From Actinoplanes siamensis (lineage in GTDB: Bacteria > Actinomycetota > Actinomycetes > Mycobacteriales > Micromonosporaceae): DNA of 43,036 nt. A model generated the notes under the pieces. The model searched no databases. It had not been told where the DNA came from and saw only the letters and a program-made list of their open reading frames with translations. The stretch covers positions 1 to 43,036 of the forward strand of contig NZ_BOMW01000075.1 in assembly GCF_016862395.1 (NCBI RefSeq), written 5' to 3'. A program made the position numbers and the translations under genes. Positions 1-8,007 of this stretch are shown one piece after another (the stretch's first letter is position 1; the number at the start of each line of letters is the position of its first letter).

Positions 1-780
1 GGCTTCGGGCAGAACGACCAGTGGAACCACGGGCAGAACGACCAGACGAGCCACGGCAGCTTCAGCCAGAACGACCAGTGGAACCGCGGCCAGAACGACC
101 AGATGGCCGGCAACGGGCACCAGCAGTTCCAGCAGAACGCCGGCCACGGCAGCGGCCAGCAGATGCCCGGGCACTTCGTGAACCACAGCAACCCGCACGT
201 GTACCAGCCGGGGACGCTGCTGAACAGCCCGCAGTCGCTGTCGGACGACTCGGTCGGCGACAGCCACCAGTTTTTCCACGGCGGGAGCCACCAGAGCGCC
301 GGCCACAAGAGCGCGGGCGGCAAGGGCGTCGGCCACAAGAGCGCCGGCATGATCGAGGAGTCGGCCGCCGGCCGCGACGCGGATGTCGTCTCCGTCGGCT
401 TCAAGCGGAACGGCCTCCCGGTCATCAGCGGCCTCCTGCCGGACGGCAGCCGGACCCGGGAGAGCGCCTCGGCCCTGAGCGGTCTCCCGGTCGGCGGCGC
501 GCCGGTCGACCCGGCACGCCTGGTCCCCACGGTGGCGTCGTCGGCCTCCGCCGCGCCGTACGGCTCCGCTCCGGCCCGCCCGGGCGCCATCGCACCGTCC
601 ACTGTGCCGTCGGCGCCGTCGGTCGCGCCGTCGTCAGTGGCCCCGACCGCGGTCGCGCCGTCTTCGGTCGCCCCGACCTCGGTCGCGCCGAGCGCCTCGG
701 AGGCGCCCTACACCAAGAAGGACGCCGTCGACGACCCCCGACTGAAGGAGGAGCCGATCGAGAGCATGCCGTCGAGCTGA
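1..780 (+). CDS. Gln/Asn/Gly-rich repeat protein, 5' end missing
   Basis: The reading frame is open from the first base of the window, so the start and any signal peptide lie upstream. The visible 259 residues begin with repeats of the type GQNDQW/GQNDQT, followed by His/Gly/Ser-rich sequence with repeated HKSAG blocks, a short more ordered part (about residues 115-155), and a tail of PSVAPSS/APTAVAP repeats. Such composition is typical of exported or surface low-complexity proteins of actinobacteria, but without the N-terminus export cannot be shown. A strong terminator hairpin follows 14 bases after the stop. I do not recognise the family. An internal ATG at 103 is not needed to explain the frame, because the repeat pattern continues to its left. 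Confidence 0.7.
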   Translation, partial: GFGQNDQWNHGQNDQTSHGSFSQNDQWNRGQNDQMAGNGHQQFQQNAGHGSGQQMPGHFVNHSNPHVYQPGTLLNSPQSLSDDSVGDSHQFFHGGSHQSAGHKSAGGKGVGHKSAGMIEESAAGRDADVVSVGFKRNGLPVISGLLPDGSRTRESASALSGLPVGGAPVDPARLVPTVASSASAAPYGSAPARPGAIAPSTVPSAPSVAPSSVAPTAVAPSSVAPTSVAPSASEAPYTKKDAVDDPRLKEEPIESMPSS

Positions 781-793
781 CCTGAGCTCGCCG

Positions 794-831
794 AAGAGCG
801 CGCACCCCGGGCAAGGGGGGTGCGCGCTCTT
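794..831 (+). terminator. Intrinsic terminator after the repeat protein
   Basis: A perfect 15-bp stem (794-808 with 817-831) closes an 8-base loop and runs into a short T-rich stretch. It sits directly behind the stop of the repeat protein and before the next gene. Confidence 0.85.
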
Positions 832-868
832 TCCGTTTCACCCGCCCTGATCAGGGAAAAGTCCTGTG

Positions 869-1387
869 ATGCAGACCTTCCTGCCGTACCCGGACTTCCT
901 GGCGAGCGCGAAGGCACTGGATCCCAGGCGCCTCGGCAAGCAGCGGGTCGAGACGATCCAGGTGCTGCGCGCCCTGACCGTTCCGGACTACGGCTGGCGG
1001 CACCACCCCGCGGTGCTGATGTGGCGTGGCTACGAGGAGGCGCTGGTCCGCTACGGCCTGGCGATGTGCGAAATCTGGACCGCCACCGGCCGCGCCGACA
1101 CCTGCGCCGGCACGCTCGTCGCCGACCTGCGGGAACGCAAGGGAATCACGACGGTACGCAGCCAGCCGCAGCTGGCCCGGATCGTCGCCCTGCCGCCCTG
1201 GCTCGGTGACCCGGAGCTGCACCGCAGTCACCAGTCCGCGCTGATCCGCAAGGACCCGGACTTCTACCGCCCGCTCTTCGGCGACGTGCCCGACGATCTG
1301 CCTTACGTCTGGCCTGGCGAGTCGACCAGCAGATCCCAGCTGAGCAGCGTGAACGTGGTCTCCTCCAGGGCGCCGGCGGAGCGGTAG
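869..1387 (+). CDS. MSMEG_6728-type protein, T4 endonuclease V-like
   Basis: About 172 residues. The start MQTFLPYPDF, followed by LDPRRLGKQRVET and WRHHPAVLMWRGYE, is characteristic of the actinobacterial MSMEG_6728 family, which is related to the pyrimidine-dimer DNA glycosylase (T4 endonuclease V) superfamily. The role in repair is inferred from that relation; no catalytic residue was verified. An in-frame GTG lies one codon upstream (866), but the family starts at MQTF, and the purine-rich AGGGAAAAG at 853-861 gives suitable spacing. The last ~28 codons overlap the convergent acetyltransferase gene and look like a poorly conserved tail. Confidence 0.8.
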   Translation: MQTFLPYPDFLASAKALDPRRLGKQRVETIQVLRALTVPDYGWRHHPAVLMWRGYEEALVRYGLAMCEIWTATGRADTCAGTLVADLRERKGITTVRSQPQLARIVALPPWLGDPELHRSHQSALIRKDPDFYRPLFGDVPDDLPYVWPGESTSRSQLSSVNVVSSRAPAER

Positions 1388-1737
1388 GTGGCCAGCGCCG
1401 CGGCGTTGTCGTTCTCGGTCGCCACCCACATGCCGTAACAGCCGGCCTTGCGGGCCAGGTCGGCCATCGCGCTGACCAGCGCGGTCCCGATGCCCTGCAA
1501 CCGGGCCACCGGCGCCACCCCGAGCTCGTAGATCAGCATCTCGGTGCCCTTGTCCGGGTGGGTGGTCTCGACCCCGGAGATCATCCCCACCGGGCGGCCG
1601 GCGTCGTCGTAGGCGAAGAGCAGGTGGTGGGTCGGGTCGCTGAGGAACCGGTGGGTCGCCTCGGGAATCGGCGGCGCGTCGAAGAGATCGGCCCCGCGGT
1701 GGACCTCCTCGGCGTCGGTCACGCGTTCGATGCGCAT
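1303..1737 (-). CDS. GNAT family N-acetyltransferase
   Basis: A 144-residue acetyl-CoA-dependent N-acetyltransferase. The stretch LGVAPVARLQGIGTALV is the beta4/motif A region with the R/Q-x-x-G-x-G/A acetyl-CoA pyrophosphate loop, and WVATENDNAAALATYRSAGA is the motif B helix region. The wording around MLIYELGVAP and the overall length resemble the aminoglycoside 3-N-acetyltransferase AAC(3)-I group, but the substrate cannot be told from sequence. The ATG is preceded by TAGGGT at a six-base gap, so the mRNA is probably leaderless. Its 3' end overlaps the convergent endonuclease V-like gene by 85 bases. Confidence 0.85.
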   Translation of the reverse strand: MRIERVTDAEEVHRGADLFDAPPIPEATHRFLSDPTHHLLFAYDDAGRPVGMISGVETTHPDKGTEMLIYELGVAPVARLQGIGTALVSAMADLARKAGCYGMWVATENDNAAALATYRSAGALEETTFTLLSWDLLVDSPGQT

Positions 1738-1743
1738 GGCGCC

Positions 1744-1749
1744 ACCCTA
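1744..1749 (-). promoter_or_regulatory. Leaderless -10 element of the GNAT gene
   Basis: TAGGGT on the minus strand, six bases before the ATG, fits TANNNT-N6-start. No Shine-Dalgarno sequence is present. Confidence 0.5.
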
Positions 1750-1889
1750 GCGATGGGTAAGTCACGCTTCAGCACTCAATCGCCGGAAACGGACAGTCCT
1801 GGCAGACGGGAGGAGGACTTCGTGATCGCCCGGTTCGCCGGCTGAAAGCGACCGCGACCTCGCCGAGCCGCCCCGTCCGGCGAACGGAG

Positions 1890-1916
1890 AAGGGGCCGCC
1901 CGGCGGGCGGCCCCTT
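1890..1916 (-). terminator. Terminator hairpin behind the MsiK-type ATPase gene
   Basis: A perfect 12-bp GC-rich stem (1890-1901 with 1905-1916) with a 3-base loop lies 16 bases after the stop of the ATPase gene. It has no long U tract, which is usual in high-GC actinobacteria. Confidence 0.75.
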
Positions 1917-1931
1917 CCCTCAAGCCTCGGT

Positions 1932-3017
<1,086 letters not shown>

Positions 3018-3086
3018 GGTGAATCGAACTTCCTTTCCACCGGCAGGAACGTGCCGGACGATCCGAGTAGAAGGAACAGCTCCGCA

Positions 3087-3115
3087 ACCGTATTTGCTTT
3101 GAACAGTCCTGCCAA
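3087..3115 (-). promoter_or_regulatory. Candidate promoter of the MsiK-type gene
   Basis: On the minus strand TTGGCA (3110-3115) and TACGGT (3087-3092) are separated by exactly 17 bases, giving a leader of about 60 bases. A 6-bp inverted repeat (CCGGCA/TGCCGG, about 3043-3058) lies in the leader. Confidence 0.4.
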
Positions 3116-3154
3116 GATGGCGAACACAATTCGGGACGTTATGCTGAGCCGGTC

Positions 3155-3231
3155 GCCCCTGTAGCTCAGTTGGCCAGAGCACCCGTCTTGTAAACGGGAG
3201 GTCGTCGGTTCGAGCCCGACCGGGGGCTCCA
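3155..3231 (+). tRNA. tRNA-Thr (anticodon TGT)
   Basis: The cloverleaf can be drawn directly. Acceptor 3155-3161 pairs with 3221-3227; the anticodon stem is CCCGT/ACGGG with loop CTTGTAA (3187-3193, anticodon TGT at 3189-3191); the T stem is GTCGG/CCGAC around TTCGAGC. The discriminator is T at 3228 and CCA is encoded at 3229-3231. Confidence 0.97.
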
Positions 3232-3680
3232 CTCGGGGTGTCCCTGTCCGCGGAGGGCGCGGACCGGGGCGTGTCGCTTTGCTTCCTGGGGGCCGAGCCC
3301 CCAGACCCCGCGTTACGGGGTCGTTGTGGGTGGGACGCTCCGGGTTCGCGTTCGGCGGGTGCCTTTGCGGGGGTGGCTTCGCCACGCCCGCTCGGCTCGG
3401 TTTGGCCTGCTCTGAGCTGTGCAAGCGCTCACGGCGACTCGGGGATGGCTTCGCACCCCCGGCCGGCTCGGTTTGGCCTGCACTGAGCTGCGCAAGGCGC
3501 TCACAGCGACTCGGGGATGGCTTCGCACCCCCGGCCGGCTCGGTTTGGCCTGCTCTGAGCTGCGCAAGGCGCTCACAGCGACTCGTCGGGGGGTGGCTTC
3601 GCACCCCCCGATCGGCTCGGCTTGGTTTGGCCTGGCTTGGAGCGCCTGGTCTGGTCTTGTTCAGTTGGTTTCTCGGGGGT
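3232..3680. other. Non-coding repeat region between tRNA-Thr and rlmB
   Basis: 449 bases without a credible gene. It opens with a hairpin-forming GGGGGCCGAGCCCCC (about 3289-3303) followed by CAGACCCCGC, a motif type common behind actinobacterial tRNA genes, and then holds the 72-bp tandem array. Open frames here read through the repeats in several phases and look like no known protein. Confidence 0.7.
3393..3640. repeat. Tandem array of 71-76 bp units
   Basis: Units start at 3393 (71 bp), 3464 (72 bp) and 3536 (about 76 bp), each beginning CGGCTCGGTTTGGCCTGC and ending in GGCTTCGCACCCCC. A shortened fourth copy begins near 3613. Units 1 and 2 differ at only a few positions. The units abut with no unique spacers. 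Confidence 0.9.
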
Positions 3681-4805
3681 TCAGCCGTGGGTTCGGCGGC
3701 GGGCCACCTCGGCCAGGGTGACCGCGGCGGCGACGCTCGCGTTCAGGGACTCCACGTCGGACGCCATCGGGATGCTGACCCGCAGGTCACAGGTCTCGCC
3801 GACCAGGCGGGAGAGGCCCCGGCCCTCGGAGCCGACCACCACCAGCAGCGGGCCGACCGCGGCCTCCAGCTGGTAGAGGTCCGTCTCGCCGTCGGCGTCC
3901 AGGCCGATCGCGGTGAAGCCCTGCTTCTGCGCCGACTTGATCGCCCGGGTCAGGTTGACCACCTGGGAGACAGGCACCCGGGCGGCCGCGCCGGCGCTGG
4001 TGCGCCAGGCGGTGGCGGTGATGCCGGCGGCCCGCCGCTCGGTCATGAACACGCCGTGCCCGCCGAACGCGGCCACCGATCGGATCACCGCGCCCACGTT
4101 CCGCGGGTCGGTGACGCCGTCCAGCGCGACCAGCAGCGGCGAGGTCTGCTCCAGCGCCGCGGCCACCAGGTCGTCGAAGTCCTCGTAGGCGAACGGCGGC
4201 ACCTGCAGCCCGATGCCCTGGTGCAGCACCCCGCCGGTCATCCGGTCCAGCTCGTTGCGGCTGATCTCCAGGATCGGGATGCCACGGTCGCCGGAGGTGC
4301 GCACGATCTCGGCGACCCGCTCGTCGATGTCGATGCCCTGCGCCACGTACAACGCGGTGGCCGGCACCAGCGCGCGCAGCGCCTCGACCACCGGGTTGCG
4401 GCCGAGCAGCAGCTCGGGCCCTTCCTTGGTGGGGTTGGACTTACGCCCGGGCGCGACCCGCGGGCCGCGCGGACCGGAGGCCCGGCCACCGCGGGCCGCG
4501 GCGGTGCGGGTGATGCCCGGGGCGCGGCCGCCGCCACGGCCCCACGTGGTGTCCTTCGTGCCCGGAGTGCCGACCTTGGGGGCGCGCCCCTCGGACGCCG
4601 CCGCCCGGCGCTCCTTCTCCTGCTTACGGGCGGTCTTGTCGGGCAGCTTCTCGGTGCCCGAGTAACCCTTGTGCCACGGCCGCTCGTCGGCCGGCAGGGT
4701 CTTGCCCCGGCCCTTGAGCCCGGCGCGGTTCTTGCCACCCGACCCGATCGAGGCGCCCTTCTTGGACGTCGCCCGCTTGCTCGCGTTCTGTGAGTTACCC
4801 GGCAT
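3681..4805 (-). CDS. rlmB: 23S rRNA (guanosine-2'-O)-methyltransferase, RlmB type
   Basis: A 374-residue SpoU/TrmH (SPOUT) methyltransferase acting on 23S rRNA. A long basic low-complexity N-terminus (about 1-130, rich in K/R/G/T) precedes the substrate-binding domain (ELLLGRNPVVEAL) and the knotted SAM-binding domain with DGVTDPRNVGAVIRS, VVVGSEGRGLS and IPMASDVESLNASVA, the three classic motifs of the family. The start ATG shares one base with the stop of cysS (TGATG), so the two are translationally coupled. cysS-rlmB is a conserved actinobacterial gene pair. Confidence 0.93.
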   Translation of the reverse strand: MPGNSQNASKRATSKKGASIGSGGKNRAGLKGRGKTLPADERPWHKGYSGTEKLPDKTARKQEKERRAAASEGRAPKVGTPGTKDTTWGRGGGRAPGITRTAAARGGRASGPRGPRVAPGRKSNPTKEGPELLLGRNPVVEALRALVPATALYVAQGIDIDERVAEIVRTSGDRGIPILEISRNELDRMTGGVLHQGIGLQVPPFAYEDFDDLVAAALEQTSPLLVALDGVTDPRNVGAVIRSVAAFGGHGVFMTERRAAGITATAWRTSAGAAARVPVSQVVNLTRAIKSAQKQGFTAIGLDADGETDLYQLEAAVGPLLVVVGSEGRGLSRLVGETCDLRVSIPMASDVESLNASVAAAVTLAEVARRRTHG

Positions 4806-6220
4806 CAGTGCTGCTCTCCTACCGTCCAGCGCGGCCCGGCCGGAGTGTCCTCCACCTGAATACCCGCGTTCTTGAGCTGGTCGCGCACCGAGTCGGCGGC
4901 CGCCCAGTCCTTGCGTGCACGGGCCTGCGCCCGCTGTTCCAGAGCCAGCGCGACGAGCCCGTCGACCACCGGCTTCAGATCGTTGCCGCCCTGACCGCCG
5001 TCCCACGCCTCGTCGAGCGGGTCGATGCCGAGCACGCCGAGCATGGCCCGGACCGCGGTCAGCGCGCCGCGGATGGCCGGCTCGTCACCGGCGGCCAGGG
5101 CGGTGTTGCCCTCCCGGATGGTGTCGTGCACCACCGCGAGCGCCGCCGAGGTGTTCAGGTCGTCGTTCATCGCCTCGGCGAAGGCCGGCGGCACGGCTTT
5201 GGGCCGGCCGGGGCCGACCACCTCGGCCGCCCGCTGCACGAAGCCCTCGATCCGCTTGTACGCCACCGCCGCCTCGCGCAGCGCGTCGTCGGTGTAGTCG
5301 ATCCGCGAGCGGTAGTGCGGGCTGCCCAGGTAGTACCGCAGCTCGACCGGGCGGATCCCGGACCCGGTCACCGAGGCCAGGTCGATGACGTTGCCCAGCG
5401 ACTTGCTCATCTTGGAGTCACCCAGGTTGAGCAGGGCGTGGTGCACCCAGAACCGGGAGAAGCCGAGCCCGGCCGCCCTGGACTGGGCCAGCTCGTTCTC
5501 GTGGTGCGGAAAGGTCAGGTCCAGGCCGCCGCCGTGGATGTCGAACTCGTCGCCGAGGTAGCGCCGGGCCATCGCCGAGCACTCGATGTGCCAGCCGGGC
5601 CGGCCCCGGCCCCACGGTGACGGCCAGTACGCGTCCTGTGGCTCGTCGGCCTTCACACCCTTCCAGAGCGCGAAGTCGCGCGGGTCGCGTTTGTCCCGCT
5701 CCGGCGCGTCCTCGGCGGAGCGCATGTCGTCCGGCCGCTGACCGGAGAGAGCGCCGTACTCCGGGAAGGAGCGGACGTCGAAGTAGACGTCGCCGTTGCC
5801 GGCGGCCGCGGGGTACGCGTTGCCGCGCTCGATCAACGCGGCGATCAGGTCGTGCATCTCGGTGATGTGACCGGTGGCCAGCGGCTCGTAGGTGGGCGGC
5901 AGCACGTTGAGGCTGCGGTAGTCGCGGTCCAGCAGCAGCCGGTTCTCGTAGGCGATCGCCCAGTACGGCCGGCGCTGCTCCAGCGACTTCTGCAGGATCT
6001 TGTCGTCCACGTCTGTGACGTTGCGGACGAACGTCACCTCCAGGCCGGTGTGCAGCAGCCAGCGGCGCAGCACGTCGTAGTTGACGGCGGACCGGAGGTG
6101 GCCGATGTGCGGAGAGGACTGCACGGTGACGCCACACAGGTAGATCCCCACCTGACCGGGCGTCATCGGGACGAAGTCCCGGACCGATCGGGTCGCGGTG
6201 TCGTACAGGCGGAGAGTCAC
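4805..6220 (-). CDS. cysS: Cysteinyl-tRNA synthetase
   Basis: A 471-residue class I synthetase that charges tRNA-Cys. Residue C29 (YLCGVTV) is the first zinc ligand, HIGH is at 38-41 and KMSKS at about 270-274; further zinc ligands are in GWHIECSAM and FPHHENE. The open frame runs further upstream, but the family start (MTLRLYDTATR) is the GTG at 6220, preceded by TACCCT at a six-base gap and no Shine-Dalgarno, indicating a leaderless mRNA with its own promoter. It is followed directly by rlmB. Confidence 0.96.
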   Translation of the reverse strand: MTLRLYDTATRSVRDFVPMTPGQVGIYLCGVTVQSSPHIGHLRSAVNYDVLRRWLLHTGLEVTFVRNVTDVDDKILQKSLEQRRPYWAIAYENRLLLDRDYRSLNVLPPTYEPLATGHITEMHDLIAALIERGNAYPAAAGNGDVYFDVRSFPEYGALSGQRPDDMRSAEDAPERDKRDPRDFALWKGVKADEPQDAYWPSPWGRGRPGWHIECSAMARRYLGDEFDIHGGGLDLTFPHHENELAQSRAAGLGFSRFWVHHALLNLGDSKMSKSLGNVIDLASVTGSGIRPVELRYYLGSPHYRSRIDYTDDALREAAVAYKRIEGFVQRAAEVVGPGRPKAVPPAFAEAMNDDLNTSAALAVVHDTIREGNTALAAGDEPAIRGALTAVRAMLGVLGIDPLDEAWDGGQGGNDLKPVVDGLVALALEQRAQARARKDWAAADSVRDQLKNAGIQVEDTPAGPRWTVGEQH

Positions 6221-6226
6221 CGTACA

Positions 6227-6232
6227 AGGGTA
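6227..6232 (-). promoter_or_regulatory. Leaderless -10 element of cysS
   Basis: TACCCT on the minus strand, six bases before the GTG start of cysS. It implies that cysS-rlmB does not depend on transcription from ispD-ispF. Confidence 0.5.
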
Positions 6233-6234
6233 CC

Positions 6235-6265
6235 GACCGGGGCGATCGGTTCGACCGCCCCGGTC
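6235..6265 (-). terminator. Terminator hairpin between the subtilase gene and cysS
   Basis: A perfect 10-bp stem (6235-6244 with 6256-6265) with an 11-base loop starts 10 bases after the stop of the subtilase gene and lies just upstream of the cysS -10 element. Confidence 0.7.
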
Positions 6266-6275
6266 GTCCGACACG

Positions 6276-7928
6276 TCAGCGGCCGCCGACCGCCGCGTAG
6301 GCGTCGACGATGCCGTGGCCGTAGAACCCGTTGAAGTCCGTCCCGCCCTCGCAGAGCGCGTCGAACTCGGCCGGGCGGCCCTCCTGCGCGTAGCTCTGCA
6401 GGCGCGGCGCCGGGCAGGCGTGCTCGTCGGCCGTGCGGTAGAGCACCTGCTCGACCACGTCCGGCGACAGGGTCTTGCCACCACGGCGGAGGTCCGGAAG
6501 GCCGTACCGGCTGACGATCAGGGCGCCGACCCCGGCCGCGTGCGGCGAGGCCATCGAGGTGCCCTGCAGGTACGTGTAGTAGCCGCACTTGCCGGCCTTG
6601 GTGCAGTCCTTGAGCACCGAGCCCGCACCGGCCTCGGTGATGTCGCCGGCCGCGTCGACCAGGCCCTCCTCCTGCAGCACCTTGAGGGGGTAGCTGGACA
6701 GGATCTCGTTGCCCACGGTCTGGAACGTGTCGGTGCCGAAGCCGTCGCGGTACCAGCCGCCCGGCGCGGCGACCGAGATCTGCTCCCGGCCGTAGTTCGA
6801 AAAGTCCGACTTGCGGCCGGACGGGCCGAGCGAGGAGACGCCGATCACGTGCGGGCCCTCGACCGGCAGGTCGAGGCAGGACGAGTTGTCGATCGGCCGG
6901 TCGTGCGGCGTGCCGCCGTAGTCCGGGCTGGAGACGTCGGTACGCGGCTTGCCCAGGTCCTCGTGGTTGTTGCCGAGCGCGCCGAAGAGCGTGACGCCGC
7001 GGGCGTGCGCGTAGTTCAGGGCCCGCTTCATGCCGGTGATGATGGCCCGCTGCTCGGCCTGCTCCTCGGCGCTGTCCGCCGGGTTGGCCGTGCAGTTGTA
7101 GAGCCACGGGTCGACGTAGAACGACATGTTGACCACGTCGAGGCCCTTGTCGCCGGCGTAGGTCAGCGCGTTGACCACCGGGTCGAGGAAGAAGAATCCG
7201 GAGTCCTGGCCGCCCTTGAGCTCGACCAGGGTGACGCCCGGCGCGACGCCGGAGAGCCCGGACCCGTTGAGCGCGGCGCCGATCGTGCCGGCCACGTGCG
7301 TGCCGTGCCCGCCGTCGTCGGTGCCGACCGGGTCGAGGCAGCCCGCCACCTCGCACTCGCCGTCGATGTCGACCAGGTCGGGTGCGAAATTGCGGGACAG
7401 CCGGCTGCTGAAGTTCGCCGCGAGGTCCGGGTTCGACGCGTCCAGCCCGGTGTCCAGGACCCCGACCGTGACGCCCTTGTCACCCGACTCGATCTTGCGG
7501 GCCTTGTCCGCCTTCACCATGGCCAGGCCCCAGAGCTTGTCGTCCAGCGGGTCGGCCTTGGCCGGGCCGTGGCCCTTGCCGCCCCTGCTCCTCAGGCCCT
7601 TCTCGACCTTCTCCACGCCGTTCGGCGCGTACCCGATGGCCTTGCGCTCGCTCGCGCCGATCAGCTCCGCCGAGGCGGTCGCCTTGCTCTCGAACCGGGC
7701 GTCGGTCGACGAGACCCGGTACACGCCGACCGCGTCGTTACCGCTCACGACAGTGCCGCCGGCGGCTTTGATCGCCGCCGTCGCGTCCGCGGCGGAGACC
7801 CCGTCGGCGGCCACGACCGTGTAGTCGGTCGCGGCTGCCGGCTCCGCCTGGGCGGAGCCTGGGACCGTGGTCAGGAACGCCAGACCCGTCACGGTGACGA
7901 CGGCTCCGACAGTGAGGCGTCTTCTCAT
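6276..7928 (-). CDS. Secreted S8 family serine peptidase (subtilase)
   Basis: A 550-residue subtilisin-like protease. A Sec signal peptide with a basic start (MRRRLTVG), hydrophobic core and likely cleavage at AQA-EP is followed by a propeptide-like segment (about 30-130) and the catalytic domain. The catalytic triad is Asp in VGVLDTGLD (about 157), His in GGHGTHVAGT (about 209) and Ser in GTSMASPHAAG (about 457). Cysteine pairs such as GECEVAGC suggest disulfides outside the cell. The start is supported by GAGGAG at good spacing. It is transcribed on its own between two hairpin/promoter regions. Confidence 0.93.
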   Translation of the reverse strand: MRRRLTVGAVVTVTGLAFLTTVPGSAQAEPAAATDYTVVAADGVSAADATAAIKAAGGTVVSGNDAVGVYRVSSTDARFESKATASAELIGASERKAIGYAPNGVEKVEKGLRSRGGKGHGPAKADPLDDKLWGLAMVKADKARKIESGDKGVTVGVLDTGLDASNPDLAANFSSRLSRNFAPDLVDIDGECEVAGCLDPVGTDDGGHGTHVAGTIGAALNGSGLSGVAPGVTLVELKGGQDSGFFFLDPVVNALTYAGDKGLDVVNMSFYVDPWLYNCTANPADSAEEQAEQRAIITGMKRALNYAHARGVTLFGALGNNHEDLGKPRTDVSSPDYGGTPHDRPIDNSSCLDLPVEGPHVIGVSSLGPSGRKSDFSNYGREQISVAAPGGWYRDGFGTDTFQTVGNEILSSYPLKVLQEEGLVDAAGDITEAGAGSVLKDCTKAGKCGYYTYLQGTSMASPHAAGVGALIVSRYGLPDLRRGGKTLSPDVVEQVLYRTADEHACPAPRLQSYAQEGRPAEFDALCEGGTDFNGFYGHGIVDAYAAVGGR

Positions 7929-7960
7929 GGAATGCGCTCCTCAGAAGAGTTGTTCCCCGC

Positions 7961-7989
7961 ATCACATCGAGAAAGATCGTTCAGCGCAA
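7961..7989 (-). promoter_or_regulatory. Candidate promoter of the subtilase gene
   Basis: Minus-strand TTGCGC (7984-7989) and TGTGAT (7961-7966) are 17 bases apart in the 79-base gap after fumC. Confidence 0.4.
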
Positions 7990-8007
7990 GGTCGAGGACC
8001 GCCTATT

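Noticed and set aside
1753..1845. 30-codon open frame between the GNAT and MsiK-type genes
   Set aside because: It starts inside the GNAT promoter without its own ribosome site and resembles no known small protein. A seven-codon GTG frame behind GGGAGGAGG at 1822-1845 is equally unproven.
3155..3231. tRNA-Thr as a phage or ICE attachment site
   Set aside because: No integrase gene and no second copy of the tRNA 3' end was noticed within the window.
3393..3640. CRISPR-like appearance of the repeats after tRNA-Thr
   Set aside because: Units are 71-76 bp and abut directly; no spacers of even length and no cas genes.
3279..4793. 504-codon plus-strand frame through the repeat array and rlmB
   Set aside because: It reads the 72-bp repeats and then the antisense of rlmB; not a credible protein.
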